Of a stretch of DNA of 64,000 bases, positions 7,992 to 15,553 are shown one piece after another. Both the position numbers and the translations under genes were made by a program. The notes under the pieces are model-generated. The model was not told the origin of the DNA. It saw only the letters and a list, made by a program, of their open reading frames with translations, and searched no databases. The DNA is from Pullulanibacillus camelliae (lineage in GTDB: Bacteria > Bacillota > Bacilli > Bacillales > Sporolactobacillaceae), in the NCBI RefSeq assembly GCF_014642655.1, contig NZ_BMIR01000004.1, forward strand, positions 177,141 to 241,140, given 5' to 3'. Numbering within the stretch: the stretch's first letter is position 1; every line of letters starts with the position of its first letter.

Positions 7992-9287
7992 CTAATTTTT
8001 CCTACCCCCAACATTAAGATCTTTGTCATAGTGAGAGGCAGGCTCCTGAGGCTGAGGGACGACCTTTAGAATAATGATACTAATAATAAATAAAAGGATC
8101 AGACTGAAGACTCCCATATTCGAGTGACCGGTTAGCTGAGCGGTGACACCAACGAGAAGCGGGCCCATAATGGAGGCAAATTTACCAAAGATATTATAAA
8201 AACCAAAGAACTCGTTCGCTTTGTTTTTAGGAATGAGTTTAGCAAAGTAAGAGCGACTTAAGGCTTGGATTCCCCCTTGTGAGGTGGCCACGAGCATGGC
8301 TAAAATCCAGAAGTCTAAGGTTGATTTTAAGAAATAAGCATAAATACACACAATGATATAAATACAGATCCCGACATATAGCATCTTTTTTGCAGTGAAT
8401 GTCTCAGCAAGTCTGCCATAAATAAGGGCAAAAGGGGCAGCGACAACTTGGGTGACAAATAAAATGATCAATAGATGGGTTGAACGAATCCCTAGGTCTG
8501 TCCCGTATGCTGTAGACATGGAAATTACAGTACCGACACCATCAATGTAGAAAAAATAAGCCAATAAAAATAAAAATAATGTGCGATAATTTTTAATTGC
8601 TTTTAAGGTGTGTCCGAGACGTTTAAAGCTACTTCTAACCGGATGAGGCTGGCGCTCGATGTAAAAGCGCTGTTTAACATGTTTAAATAAGGAGATGGTG
8701 AAGAGTCCCCACCATAATGCGGTAATAATAAAAGCGAGCTTGCTGGCGAATGCAGTGGAAAGAGGAAGGATATGACTTTGGGCTAGCACAATAATAGCAA
8801 TGCTGATTAGAAAGGGAATAGCGCTCCCGATGTAACCCATGCTAAACCCTCGGGCAGAGACGCGATTCATCCGCTCCTCTGTTGTAACATCGACAATAAA
8901 GGCATCGTAGAAAACATTGGCGCCGGCAGATCCAACCGTGGCAAGAGTGTAAAACACTAAAAGTAAAAACCATTGATCATCGGGGACAAAGGCAAGACAA
9001 GCAGTGAAACCAACGCCAATGGCAAAAAAGAAGCTGAAAAAACGTTTCTTAAAGCCTTGATAATCGGCAATGGTCCCTAAAATAGGTCCCAACATGGCCA
9101 AGATAAAGGTCGCAATCGCAATCGTATACCCGAGATAGGCCGTTGAATTCGCTGCACTCACACCCGCTTGGGTAGCAGCTGCTTTATAAAAAATCGGAAA
9201 AACAGCCGTTATGATGATAATAGAATAAGCAGAGTTCGCCCAATCATAGAAAATCCAACTTGTCTCTTGCTTTGAGAATTTCCCCAT
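7992..9287 (-). CDS. MFS transporter, UMF1 (Atg22-like) family
   Basis: 431 residues, 12 membrane segments. The N-terminus [22 protein letters not shown] is quoted only by its marks [10 protein letters not shown] and FPIFYK, which define the UMF1/Atg22-like family (Bacillus YxiO type). The substrate is unknown; fungal Atg22 exports amino acids from vacuoles. ATG at 9287 follows GGAGGAG by seven bases. It stands alone, and a cre-like sequence lies 20-35 bp upstream, so glucose repression is possible. Confidence 0.87.
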   Translation of the reverse strand: MGKFSKQETSWIFYDWANSAYSIIIITAVFPIFYKAAATQAGVSAANSTAYLGYTIAIATFILAMLGPILGTIADYQGFKKRFFSFFFAIGVGFTACLAFVPDDQWFLLLVFYTLATVGSAGANVFYDAFIVDVTTEERMNRVSARGFSMGYIGSAIPFLISIAIIVLAQSHILPLSTAFASKLAFIITALWWGLFTISLFKHVKQRFYIERQPHPVRSSFKRLGHTLKAIKNYRTLFLFLLAYFFYIDGVGTVISMSTAYGTDLGIRSTHLLIILFVTQVVAAPFALIYGRLAETFTAKKMLYVGICIYIIVCIYAYFLKSTLDFWILAMLVATSQGGIQALSRSYFAKLIPKNKANEFFGFYNIFGKFASIMGPLLVGVTAQLTGHSNMGVFSLILLFIISIIILKVVPQPQEPASHYDKDLNVGGRKN

Positions 9288-9307
9288 ATCTAAACTCCTC
9301 CGATCTA

Positions 9308-9321
9308 TTTAAGCGCTTTCC
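9308..9321. promoter_or_regulatory. cre-like catabolite control site
   Basis: TTTAAGCGCTTTCC matches the CcpA consensus TGWAARCGYTWNCW at 12 of 14 positions and is centred on the palindrome AAGCGCTT, directly upstream of the UMF1 gene. No surrounding promoter is clear. Confidence 0.4.
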
Positions 9322-9359
9322 CTTCATTCTACAATAAATTTATATAGAAAAGGTTAAGG

Positions 9360-9704
9360 GTATTTAATGAATTGTTGTCCAATGATAAAATTTTAAATTT
9401 TGGAGGGTAAAGTATGAGTAATTTTGGCAACAAAATATGCGCAGTTTTTTATGCGACACCTGAGACTCAAGGAGAGCTCCAAAAGGAAGATTAAAGTCAA
9501 GCTCACGATGCTTAATATCCCTCTTGACAGTAGGAATTACATTCGTCGTTCTTTTCCGGCTGCAGCGCGCCCCGATCCGGCCTTCATGCATCGGTAGAAC
9601 GTTGGCCTCGTCAGATCGGCTAGCAGATCCATTCGCTCTCCTGAGTGAGCCTAGTTTTCCCTATTTTAAATCGCTCGCATGAATTTCCCAAAAACTGCAA
9701 TCAA
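9360..9704. other. Gap without a convincing gene
   Basis: Short open frames occur on both strands, and the 9500-9600 stretch is GC-richer than its surroundings (CGGCTGCAGCGCGCC). None has a ribosome-binding site or a recognisable product. Probably decayed coding DNA. Confidence 0.5.
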
Positions 9705-10181
9705 TTAAAGGAAACTCCACTTCAAAGCTGCTGATGGCTTAAACGGCGCTTCCGGGATGACAGAATAAAAGCCTAGATCAAGAACCGCCACAATTCTTTC
9801 TTTGTCCGGCACACCTAATTTACGGCAATAGTTACGGTCAAACATCCATTCATAGAAAGAAACGCGTACACCCAATTGCTTATCCCATGCAAGCAAGGTC
9901 AAATTTTGAATAAGGCAAAAGACAGCGGCTAAATCTTCATTTTGCTTGAGTGTATTGCTGTCATTTCTCATCGTTATTACTAGGTGCGCTGGTGCTTTTT
10001 GATTTAGGAAATCCGGCTTCTCTCCACCCGTTATATAGATAAACCGCCAAGGCTCCCTGTTTCTGTGATTAGGCGCCCATACCGCATGATTCAACAATTC
10101 CAGTACAAGCTCTTTCAGATCATCACGCATTTCCATGTACTGCTCTTGCAGCGACGTGATACTCATGTCCATCAAATTCAT
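9705..10181 (-). CDS. Nitroreductase-family protein, second gene of pair
   Basis: 158 residues from the ATG at 10181, chosen over an upstream in-frame start because GGGGATG lies about ten bases before it. It contains HAVWAPNHRNREPWRFIYI, the FMN-binding N-terminal motif of the nitroreductase fold, and a C-terminal VLDLGFYSVIPEAPFKP, compared with the family GyP...k.r. These flavoproteins reduce nitro groups or quinones with NAD(P)H as dimers. It follows a related gene by 20 bp and a MarR gene, so it probably belongs to a regulated detoxification operon. Confidence 0.8.
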   Translation of the reverse strand: MNLMDMSITSLQEQYMEMRDDLKELVLELLNHAVWAPNHRNREPWRFIYITGGEKPDFLNQKAPAHLVITMRNDSNTLKQNEDLAAVFCLIQNLTLLAWDKQLGVRVSFYEWMFDRNYCRKLGVPDKERIVAVLDLGFYSVIPEAPFKPSAALKWSFL

Positions 10182-10201
10182 TAGTACGACATCCCCTTTT
10201 G

Positions 10202-10771
10202 TTATTGATATACAGAATCGGTCCAATAGCGATCTGCGGTCGTTCTTGCCCGAGCCTTAGGACTTTTATCGAAGTATCCGATTTCCAGCATGCCAACAAA
10301 GCGCTCGCCTTCCTTAAGACCGATTCGTTTGTAGAACAGCTCATTTTGAATGATGGGTTCCGTAATCCATGCCATTCCAAGCTGTTGCTCCCACGAGAGA
10401 AGCTGAAAGTTCTGCAAAATCCGGCATATTGTCCCATATATTTCCTCGTTTTTAATAGGATCATGATCGGTATCAGCAATCGCAATAAGATAAGCGGGTA
10501 TTTTCAAAAAGCGTCGTTGATAGCTCTCGATCACTTTGCTCAAAGTTAGTCTCGCTATTCGACTTTCCAAGACCTTTTCGCTAATGTAACCAGACAGCCG
10601 CTCCCTCGCTTCGTCAGTACCCACATAGACATATCGCCATTGCGACTCGCCGTCATGAGGACACAGCTGTTCTGACTTTTGCAATAGCGATTTGACCAAA
10701 GCTTCCGAAACCGGTAAGTTGTTAAATTTCCGAACGGTCCGCCGTTCCCTGATTAAAGATTCCAGGCTCAT
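10202..10771 (-). CDS. Nitroreductase-family protein, first gene of pair
   Basis: 189 residues beginning SLESLIRERRTVRKFNNLPV; RRTVRKF is the nitroreductase FMN phosphate-binding motif. SQWRYVYV near residue 43 and GMLEIGYFDKSPKARART near the C-terminus complete the fold. It is related to, but clearly different from, the next gene; the pair may form a heterodimer, or each its own dimer. ATG at 10771 follows GGGGGAG. It lies 14 bp downstream of the MarR gene, so autoregulated co-transcription is likely. Confidence 0.83.
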   Translation of the reverse strand: MSLESLIRERRTVRKFNNLPVSEALVKSLLQKSEQLCPHDGESQWRYVYVGTDEARERLSGYISEKVLESRIARLTLSKVIESYQRRFLKIPAYLIAIADTDHDPIKNEEIYGTICRILQNFQLLSWEQQLGMAWITEPIIQNELFYKRIGLKEGERFVGMLEIGYFDKSPKARARTTADRYWTDSVYQ

Positions 10772-10785
10772 AATGCTCTCCCCCT

Positions 10786-11298
10786 CTATCTCATTTCTGG
10801 ATTCGTTTCACTGGGTGTGTATGCATTTAGTTGATCGATCATGATTTGAATAAACTTCAGTGTCGTCTGCAGCTCCAATTCTGAAAATGAGCTTAAGGTA
10901 CTTATAAATCTTCGTTCTATCATTTCATGCACCGTTTGGTGGACTTTAAAAACATGCTTGCCTTTGGATGAAAGACTAAAATAAACTTCTTTTTTATTGT
11001 CGTTTAGTTGGCTTCGTTTGATGTAACCCTCTTCAAGCAACTTGTTGCTGAATTTAGTAATACTTGCTTTCGATAAATTCATCTTATCGGCAATCGATGT
11101 ATTGTTGATTGGCTCATAACTACCGATACAGTCGATAACGTGAATACTTGTCATATTGTTAGGGAACGTATCAAGCCCAAGCGCGCGCGCTTGAGTTGCG
11201 AATTCGGTCAACTCTACTTCCACAGATTGCTCAAATAGTTCCGAAAAATGAAGAAACCGGTTATAAAGCAATCGCTTTAGTCCCTCAGTTGAATTCAT
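10786..11298 (-). CDS. MarR-family transcriptional regulator
   Basis: 170 residues from the ATG at 11298; four more upstream codons are open. The winged helix lies at about residues 55-130, with the recognition part IADKMNLSKASITKFSNKLLEEGYIKR and the wing NDNKKEVYFSLSSKGK (quoted in part: NLSKASITKF, DNKKEVYFSL). Members bind a palindrome as dimers and are released by phenolic or redox ligands. It heads an operon with two nitroreductases and stands divergent to a broken multidrug pump, so it probably once controlled both. Confidence 0.88.
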   Translation of the reverse strand: MNSTEGLKRLLYNRFLHFSELFEQSVEVELTEFATQARALGLDTFPNNMTSIHVIDCIGSYEPINNTSIADKMNLSKASITKFSNKLLEEGYIKRSQLNDNKKEVYFSLSSKGKHVFKVHQTVHEMIERRFISTLSSFSELELQTTLKFIQIMIDQLNAYTPSETNPEMR

Positions 11299-11331
11299 TA
11301 TGCTACACATCCTTATTTGGGATTATTGTTT

Positions 11332-11355
11332 ATATGTTAACAAAATAACACATAT
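11332..11355. promoter_or_regulatory. Imperfect palindrome, likely MarR operator
   Basis: ATATGT ... ACATAT arms with GTTAAC inside, 34 bp upstream of the MarR start and in the divergent region. Size and place fit a MarR dimer site. Confidence 0.5.
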
Positions 11356-11561
11356 CCCAAAGAGAATCAATTATTGTTTCTCCCGGTTGACTTTAGGTCC
11401 ATCGATACTTGGTTATAGTAATGAGTACAAAAAAGGCGATATATCAATATTTTATATACTTATACCTATTGTCATGATAATTTCAAAAAAGTTAGATTGA
11501 CAATATTCAAGTTTGTTAATTATAGTTTACATTGAAACAAAAATAAGAAAGCAAGTAGAGT

Positions 11562-11908
11562 ATGGACACTTCACAAAGAATTAAACAAGAACAAGGAACG
11601 GAATCCTTCTCCATCAAAAAATTCTTCCCCAGTTGCTCGCTATTGTCTTCGCAATGTTTCTGGTTCTTCTCGATAGCACGGTCATTAACGTAGCCATTCC
11701 AAAGCTGGTCGATTACTTTGACACGAATCTAAAGATGATCCAGCCGGCTGTCACCGCTTACACGCTAGTCATGTCCGCAATCATCCCATTGATCGGCTGG
11801 TTGACCGACCGTTTTAGATTTAAACGGATTTTCATTTCAATCCTTGCACTGTTTACATTTGCTGATGTATTGTGCGCATCACTTCGTGCAACAGCGCGCC
11901 ATTATTGA
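11562..11908 (+). pseudogene. Broken DHA2-type MFS multidrug pump, N-terminal part
   Basis: Begins MDTSQRIKQ at 11562 and needs a one-base frameshift near 11630 to continue as LLAIVFAMFLVLLDSTVINVAIP (quoted marks: FLVLLDSTVINVAIP and LIGWLTDRF), the start of an EmrB/QacA-type 14-helix exporter. The frame ends at about residue 110 of a normal 480, at a junction with IS21-like sequence at about 11900. It stands divergent to the MarR operon, an arrangement common for regulated drug pumps. Clearly non-functional. Confidence 0.8.
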
Positions 11909-12077
11909 AGACCTTGTGAACAAAGGGTAGAGCAAGACAGCGATTGCCCACCAATTGGGCATCAGCCGAAAACATGTCCATCATATTTTAAGCCGTCAAG
12001 ACCAAGGGGGAAAGAAAAATGATGTTAAAAGTGAGCCAAGACCAACGCCGACGATTAAGAAACCTAGATTATCGTGA
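11900..12077 (+). pseudogene. IS21-type IstA transposase N-terminal remnant
   Basis: In one frame, with one internal stop (TAG at 11928), the sequence reads IIEDLVNKG then SKTAIAHQLGISRKHVHHIL, a helix-turn-helix like that of IS21 IstA, and a proline-rich PRPTPTIKKPRLS that also occurs after this helix in IstA proteins. The fragment ends at a stop after about 60 codons, overlaps the start of the following methyltransferase in another frame, and abuts the truncated MFS gene. Confidence 0.5.
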
Positions 12078-12675
12078 AATCTTAAATTACAATGAGGAAG
12101 AAGCAGCATTAATCATTGCTGATCCGCCATATAATCTGGATTTAGAGGATTGGGATAAAGATTTTGATTTCGAAGAACTCATGTGGATTATTTCAACCGC
12201 TTTAAAACCAGATGGAAGTGCCCTGATATTTAATATTCTTCCCAACGTCTTAGAGATGTATCGCCACGCAGAAACCTATCGACTATTTGTCCAAGACCTT
12301 ATGGTGTGGGTCAAGCCTTCCTTTCCACAGCGTTATTTGCGCAAACGGGGGTATGTCAATAAAAACCGAGAGTATATTCTTTGGGTAAGTAAATCAAAGA
12401 CGCCCCCTTTTCAGCTCAAGCCTGATGAAGCCTATCATAATGGGGTATTTGATTATCCGAGTCTCTCTTCTTCCTCTAAGGAGAAGGTGTTTCCTTATCA
12501 GAAGCCCAAAGCCCTCATTGAAGACCTTATTCTCAGACATAGTCAGCCCTTTGATTTAGTGATCGATCTTTTTTCGGGAAGTGGCATTGTCGCAAAATGT
12601 TGTAAACAATGGAATCGGCGTTACCTTGGCTATGAAATGGACAAGGAGACCTTTGACCGTATTGAATTAGATTAA
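12019..12675 (+). CDS. Orphan site-specific DNA methyltransferase (N4/N6, beta-type order)
   Basis: 218 residues. The catalytic motif IADPPYNL (residues 32-39) comes before the AdoMet-binding DLFSGSGIVAKC (about 187-198), the order of beta-class amino-methyltransferases of the N6_N4_Mtase family. No nuclease gene is adjacent. AGGGGGAAAG precedes the ATG pair at 12019-12024. The first 15 or so codons overlap the IS21-like remnant in another frame, so the present start may be secondary and the N-terminus shortened. Probably phage-derived or a solitary methylase; target unknown. Confidence 0.82.
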   Translation: MMLKVSQDQRRRLRNLDYREILNYNEEEAALIIADPPYNLDLEDWDKDFDFEELMWIISTALKPDGSALIFNILPNVLEMYRHAETYRLFVQDLMVWVKPSFPQRYLRKRGYVNKNREYILWVSKSKTPPFQLKPDEAYHNGVFDYPSLSSSSKEKVFPYQKPKALIEDLILRHSQPFDLVIDLFSGSGIVAKCCKQWNRRYLGYEMDKETFDRIELD

Positions 12676-12685
12676 ATATACTCAC

Positions 12686-12726
12686 GACCTGACTGATCAA
12701 CATATCGGTCAGGTCTTTTTTGTTGT
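12686..12726 (+). terminator. Intrinsic terminator after the methyltransferase
   Basis: GACCTGAC (12686-12693) pairs with GTCAGGTC (12708-12715), followed by TTTTTTTGTTG. Confidence 0.88.
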
Positions 12727-12860
12727 TTATTTACTTTATAGGGGTAGGTGTAACTTTTTTTGAAAAAACGCTAGTGTTGTTAATCCCCTCAAGAGTTCCC
12801 TTCTCTCCTTCTAACCCATGGGCTGATCAGGCATAACCCGTAAAAGGGGTTAATCCCAGT

Positions 12861-13397
12861 CTATCCACATGGGGAGATATTCAGTTAGAGGAAGGAATTG
12901 TTGATGTGACAAAAACTGTAATATATAAGAATGCATATGATTTTCACTTTGGCACACCAAAAACAAAGGCTTCCATAAGAAAGGTAGCACTTGATGGAGG
13001 CACAATCAAACTATTAAAAGAGTGGAAAGAGCATCAACAAAAACAAATTAAAACAAAGTACGTTCTCTCTTTTAATGGTATTCCCACCAATAAACATACT
13101 TTACGACATATCATTAGACGCCATGCCAAAATCGCCAAAGTGAAGGAAATAGCCGTTCATGGTTTACGCCACAGCCATGCAAGTCTTTTAATCCATATGA
13201 AAGAAGATCCTCTTATTCTCAAGGAACGACTTGGTCATAGCGACGTTCAAATTACATTAGGTACATATGGACATCTTTATCCTAATCGAGATTTTGAACT
13301 CGCTAGTCGATTAAGTAATGTCATGGAGAGAGATTTTTCTAAAAAGGATCTAACAAGTAATCAAGGGAACCAACATCTTAGTATAGATAATCATTGA
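12861..13397 (+). pseudogene. Tyrosine recombinase (phage integrase), C-terminal fragment
   Basis: The preserved part starts at about LSTWGDIQLEEG, just after where the first catalytic arginine should be, and continues TKASIRKVALD (core lysine strand), HGLRHSHASLL (His/Arg block), ERLGHSDVQITLGTYGHL (His and nucleophilic Tyr). The arm-binding and core-binding N-terminal domains and the first Arg are missing, so it is inactive. It ends 99 bp from the 3' end of guaA, a known integration hot spot for genomic islands. Confidence 0.8.
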
Positions 13398-13449
13398 AAA
13401 AATAATGATGATGACACAAGATGACATAGCCGATGACATAAAAAAGAAA

Positions 13450-13494
13450 AAAAGCGCTAAGCCTTGGTATATCTAGGCTTAGCGCTTTTCAGTT
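13450..13494. terminator. Terminator of guaA (works on both strands)
   Basis: AAAAGCGCTAAGCC/GGCTTAGCGCTTTT is a perfect 14-bp stem flanked by A and T runs, six bases after the guaA stop on the minus strand. It may also end the integrase transcript. Confidence 0.9.
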
Positions 13495-13495
13495 A

Positions 13496-15028
13496 TTATT
13501 CCCACTCAATCGTTGCTGGTGGCTTAGAGGTGATATCATACACGACGCGGTTGATATGGGCAACTTCATTGACAATCCGCGTTGAGATTTTTTCAAGGAC
13601 ATCCCAAGGGATTCTTGCCCAGTCTGAGGTCATGCCGTCAATTGAGGTGACCGCGCGGATGGCTATGCAGTGATCATACGTGCGGGCATCGCCCATGACG
13701 CCTACGCTGCGGATATCAGGTAGTACTGTGAAATACTGCCAAATATCCCGATCGAGACCGGCCTTGGCAATTTCATCGCGCAGGACGGCATCTGATTCAC
13801 GAACGATCTCCAATTTTTCTTCAGTGATGGCTCCTAACACACGAATGCCAAGTCCAGGCCCTGGGAATGGCTGGCGGTGGACAATTTCATCTGGAAGACC
13901 GAGCTCGGTTCCTAAGCGGCGGACCTCATCCTTAAACAACGTATTTAATGGCTCGATTAAATCAAAATTCATTTTCTCAGGAAGTCCGCCAACATTATGA
14001 TGAGACTTAATGGTCTGAGCAGAGTCTGTCCCGCTTTCAACGATATCAGTATATAACGTTCCTTGTACAAGGTAAGAAATGTCCTTCAGCTTACTTGCTT
14101 CTTCCTCAAAGACATAGATGAATTCATTCCCGATGATTTTGCGTTTCTTTTCAGGATCATCGACACCTTTTAATTTGCCTAAGAAACGCTCCTCCGCATC
14201 GACCTTGATAAAATTCATATGAAAGTTGTCTCTAAATGTCCGGGTAACACTATCTGCTTCCCCTTTTCTGAGCAAGCCATGATCAACAAACACGCAAGTG
14301 AGCTGATCCCCAATCGCACGATGCACAAGGGCAGCCGCCACTGAAGAATCGACACCGCCGCTCAGCGCACAAAGCACGTTCTGGTTGCCCACACTTTGGC
14401 GAATTTCCTCAACCTTTTCATCAATGAAATGCTCCATCGTCCAATCTGCGGTACATCCACAGACATTAAAGACAAAGTTTTTGAGCAAATCATTGCCATA
14501 CTCTGAATGGCGCACCTCAGGATGGTACTGGACGCCATAAAGCTTTTTCTCAGCATTGGCCATGGCTGCCACTGGACAGGACGCACTGGTTGCCAATACC
14601 TCAAAGCCTTCTGGTGGGGCTTTAACAAGGTCCCCATGACTCATCCACACGGTTTGCTCTTTCGGCTGATTTTGATAAAGTGACGCTTCCTGCTCAACCT
14701 TGATAAGTGCTTTGCCATACTCACGATGATTAGCTGCTGAAACCTCCGCGCCAAAATGGGCACTCATCAGTTGCATCCCATAGCAGATGCCTAATACAGG
14801 AATTCCCAATTCAAAAATAGCGGGATCACAGGAAGGAGCCCCTTCCCCATACACACTATTAGGTCCTCCAGAGAAAATAAGTCCTTGAGGGAGATCCTTC
14901 TTCAATTCTTCCGCAGTCGTCGTGTGCGGCCTAAGCTCACTAAATACACCTAGGTCACGCACACGGCGCGCGATGAGCTGATTATACTGCCCGCCAAAAT
15001 CTATGACGATAATTTTTTGCTGATCCAT
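13496..15028 (-). CDS. guaA: GMP synthase (glutamine-hydrolysing)
   Basis: 510 residues, the normal length. The N-terminal class I glutamine amidotransferase has the nucleophile in GICYGMQLM (Cys about residue 83) and GVQYHPEV with its His. The PP-loop ATP pyrophosphatase domain carries [12 protein letters not shown] near residue 223. The C-terminal dimerisation domain ends [13 protein letters not shown]. It makes GMP from XMP, ATP and glutamine. GTGAGG lies about ten bases before the ATG. Transcription passes a guanine riboswitch 340 bp upstream, so the end product should reduce expression. Confidence 0.98.
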   Translation of the reverse strand: MDQQKIIVIDFGGQYNQLIARRVRDLGVFSELRPHTTTAEELKKDLPQGLIFSGGPNSVYGEGAPSCDPAIFELGIPVLGICYGMQLMSAHFGAEVSAANHREYGKALIKVEQEASLYQNQPKEQTVWMSHGDLVKAPPEGFEVLATSASCPVAAMANAEKKLYGVQYHPEVRHSEYGNDLLKNFVFNVCGCTADWTMEHFIDEKVEEIRQSVGNQNVLCALSGGVDSSVAAALVHRAIGDQLTCVFVDHGLLRKGEADSVTRTFRDNFHMNFIKVDAEERFLGKLKGVDDPEKKRKIIGNEFIYVFEEEASKLKDISYLVQGTLYTDIVESGTDSAQTIKSHHNVGGLPEKMNFDLIEPLNTLFKDEVRRLGTELGLPDEIVHRQPFPGPGLGIRVLGAITEEKLEIVRESDAVLRDEIAKAGLDRDIWQYFTVLPDIRSVGVMGDARTYDHCIAIRAVTSIDGMTSDWARIPWDVLEKISTRIVNEVAHINRVVYDITSKPPATIEWE

Positions 15029-15145
15029 AGAGGTTCCTCACTTCTCTTAAAAATTTTTCAGGGTGTGACAGCCACTGCTTCTACTTATCCTCACCCTTTT
15101 TATAGCATTTGATAACGTGGCTATCGTCAAGCCTTAGGTAGCGAT

Positions 15146-15218
15146 AGCCAAAGCCCAACTTATACTATCTTCCTTTATGAGCGTCAGCGAAGTTATACAT
15201 TCTAATTCTGATAGTACA
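15146..15218. repeat. Copy A of a 65-75 bp local repeat
   Basis: AGCCAAAGCC..ACTTATACTATC..TTCCTTTATGAGCGTCAGCG..AGTTATACATTCT..GATAGTA, with end-to-end inverted arms TACTATC/GATAGTA. Close relatives lie at 20150-20213 and 20904-20971. This copy sits between the guaA riboswitch terminator and the guaA start. Confidence 0.7.
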
Positions 15219-15264
15219 AAAAACTGGATACCGCTTCTCAATAAAAAGAAGGCAGATATCCAGT
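15217..15264 (-). terminator. Riboswitch-controlled terminator of guaA leader
   Basis: ACTGGATA (minus strand, 15257-15264) pairs with TATCCAGT (15223-15230) around a loop with a second small stem, followed by TTTTTTG. It lies downstream of the aptamer. Confidence 0.75.
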
Positions 15265-15363
15265 GGGTAATAAACATACGTAAAAATCTTCAAAAACAAG
15301 CCTTACCAGTGAAAATCTCTTTTCACAAAGGACATTAACAGGCTGTTTTTCCCGTGGAAATCC

Positions 15364-15435
15364 ACCTTCATAGTCGGATCATTTACGGTGATCTGGTAGA
15401 GACACTCGCGCCTTATTCACGAGCATATACGAAGG
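15364..15435 (-). promoter_or_regulatory. Guanine riboswitch aptamer, guaA leader (variant)
   Basis: Minus strand: P1 CCTTC/GAAGG, P2 with loop GAATAAGG, TGTCTCTACC in J2/3, P3 with loop CCGTAAA, GACTATG at J3/1. C at position 74 indicates guanine. J1/2 reads TATATGC instead of the usual TATAATC, and J2/3 has C at position 48 as in the pbuG copy. Putting guaA under its own guanine aptamer completes feedback on purine uptake, synthesis and GMP formation. Confidence 0.9.
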
Positions 15436-15553
15436 AGATCATTTATGCTTGATATGAATCCAACTCAGGGGGCAATGAAACCTAAAGCCGCCCTCAGGTA
15501 GACCCCTTGTATTCATGAGCCTGAACCTATTCTATCAATCATTTGCTCAAGCA

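Noticed and set aside
15440..15510. CTCAGGGGGC/GCCGCCCTCAG inverted repeat after yebA considered as terminator
   Set aside because: No T run follows on the minus strand; it might be an RNA structure but is not supported as a terminator.
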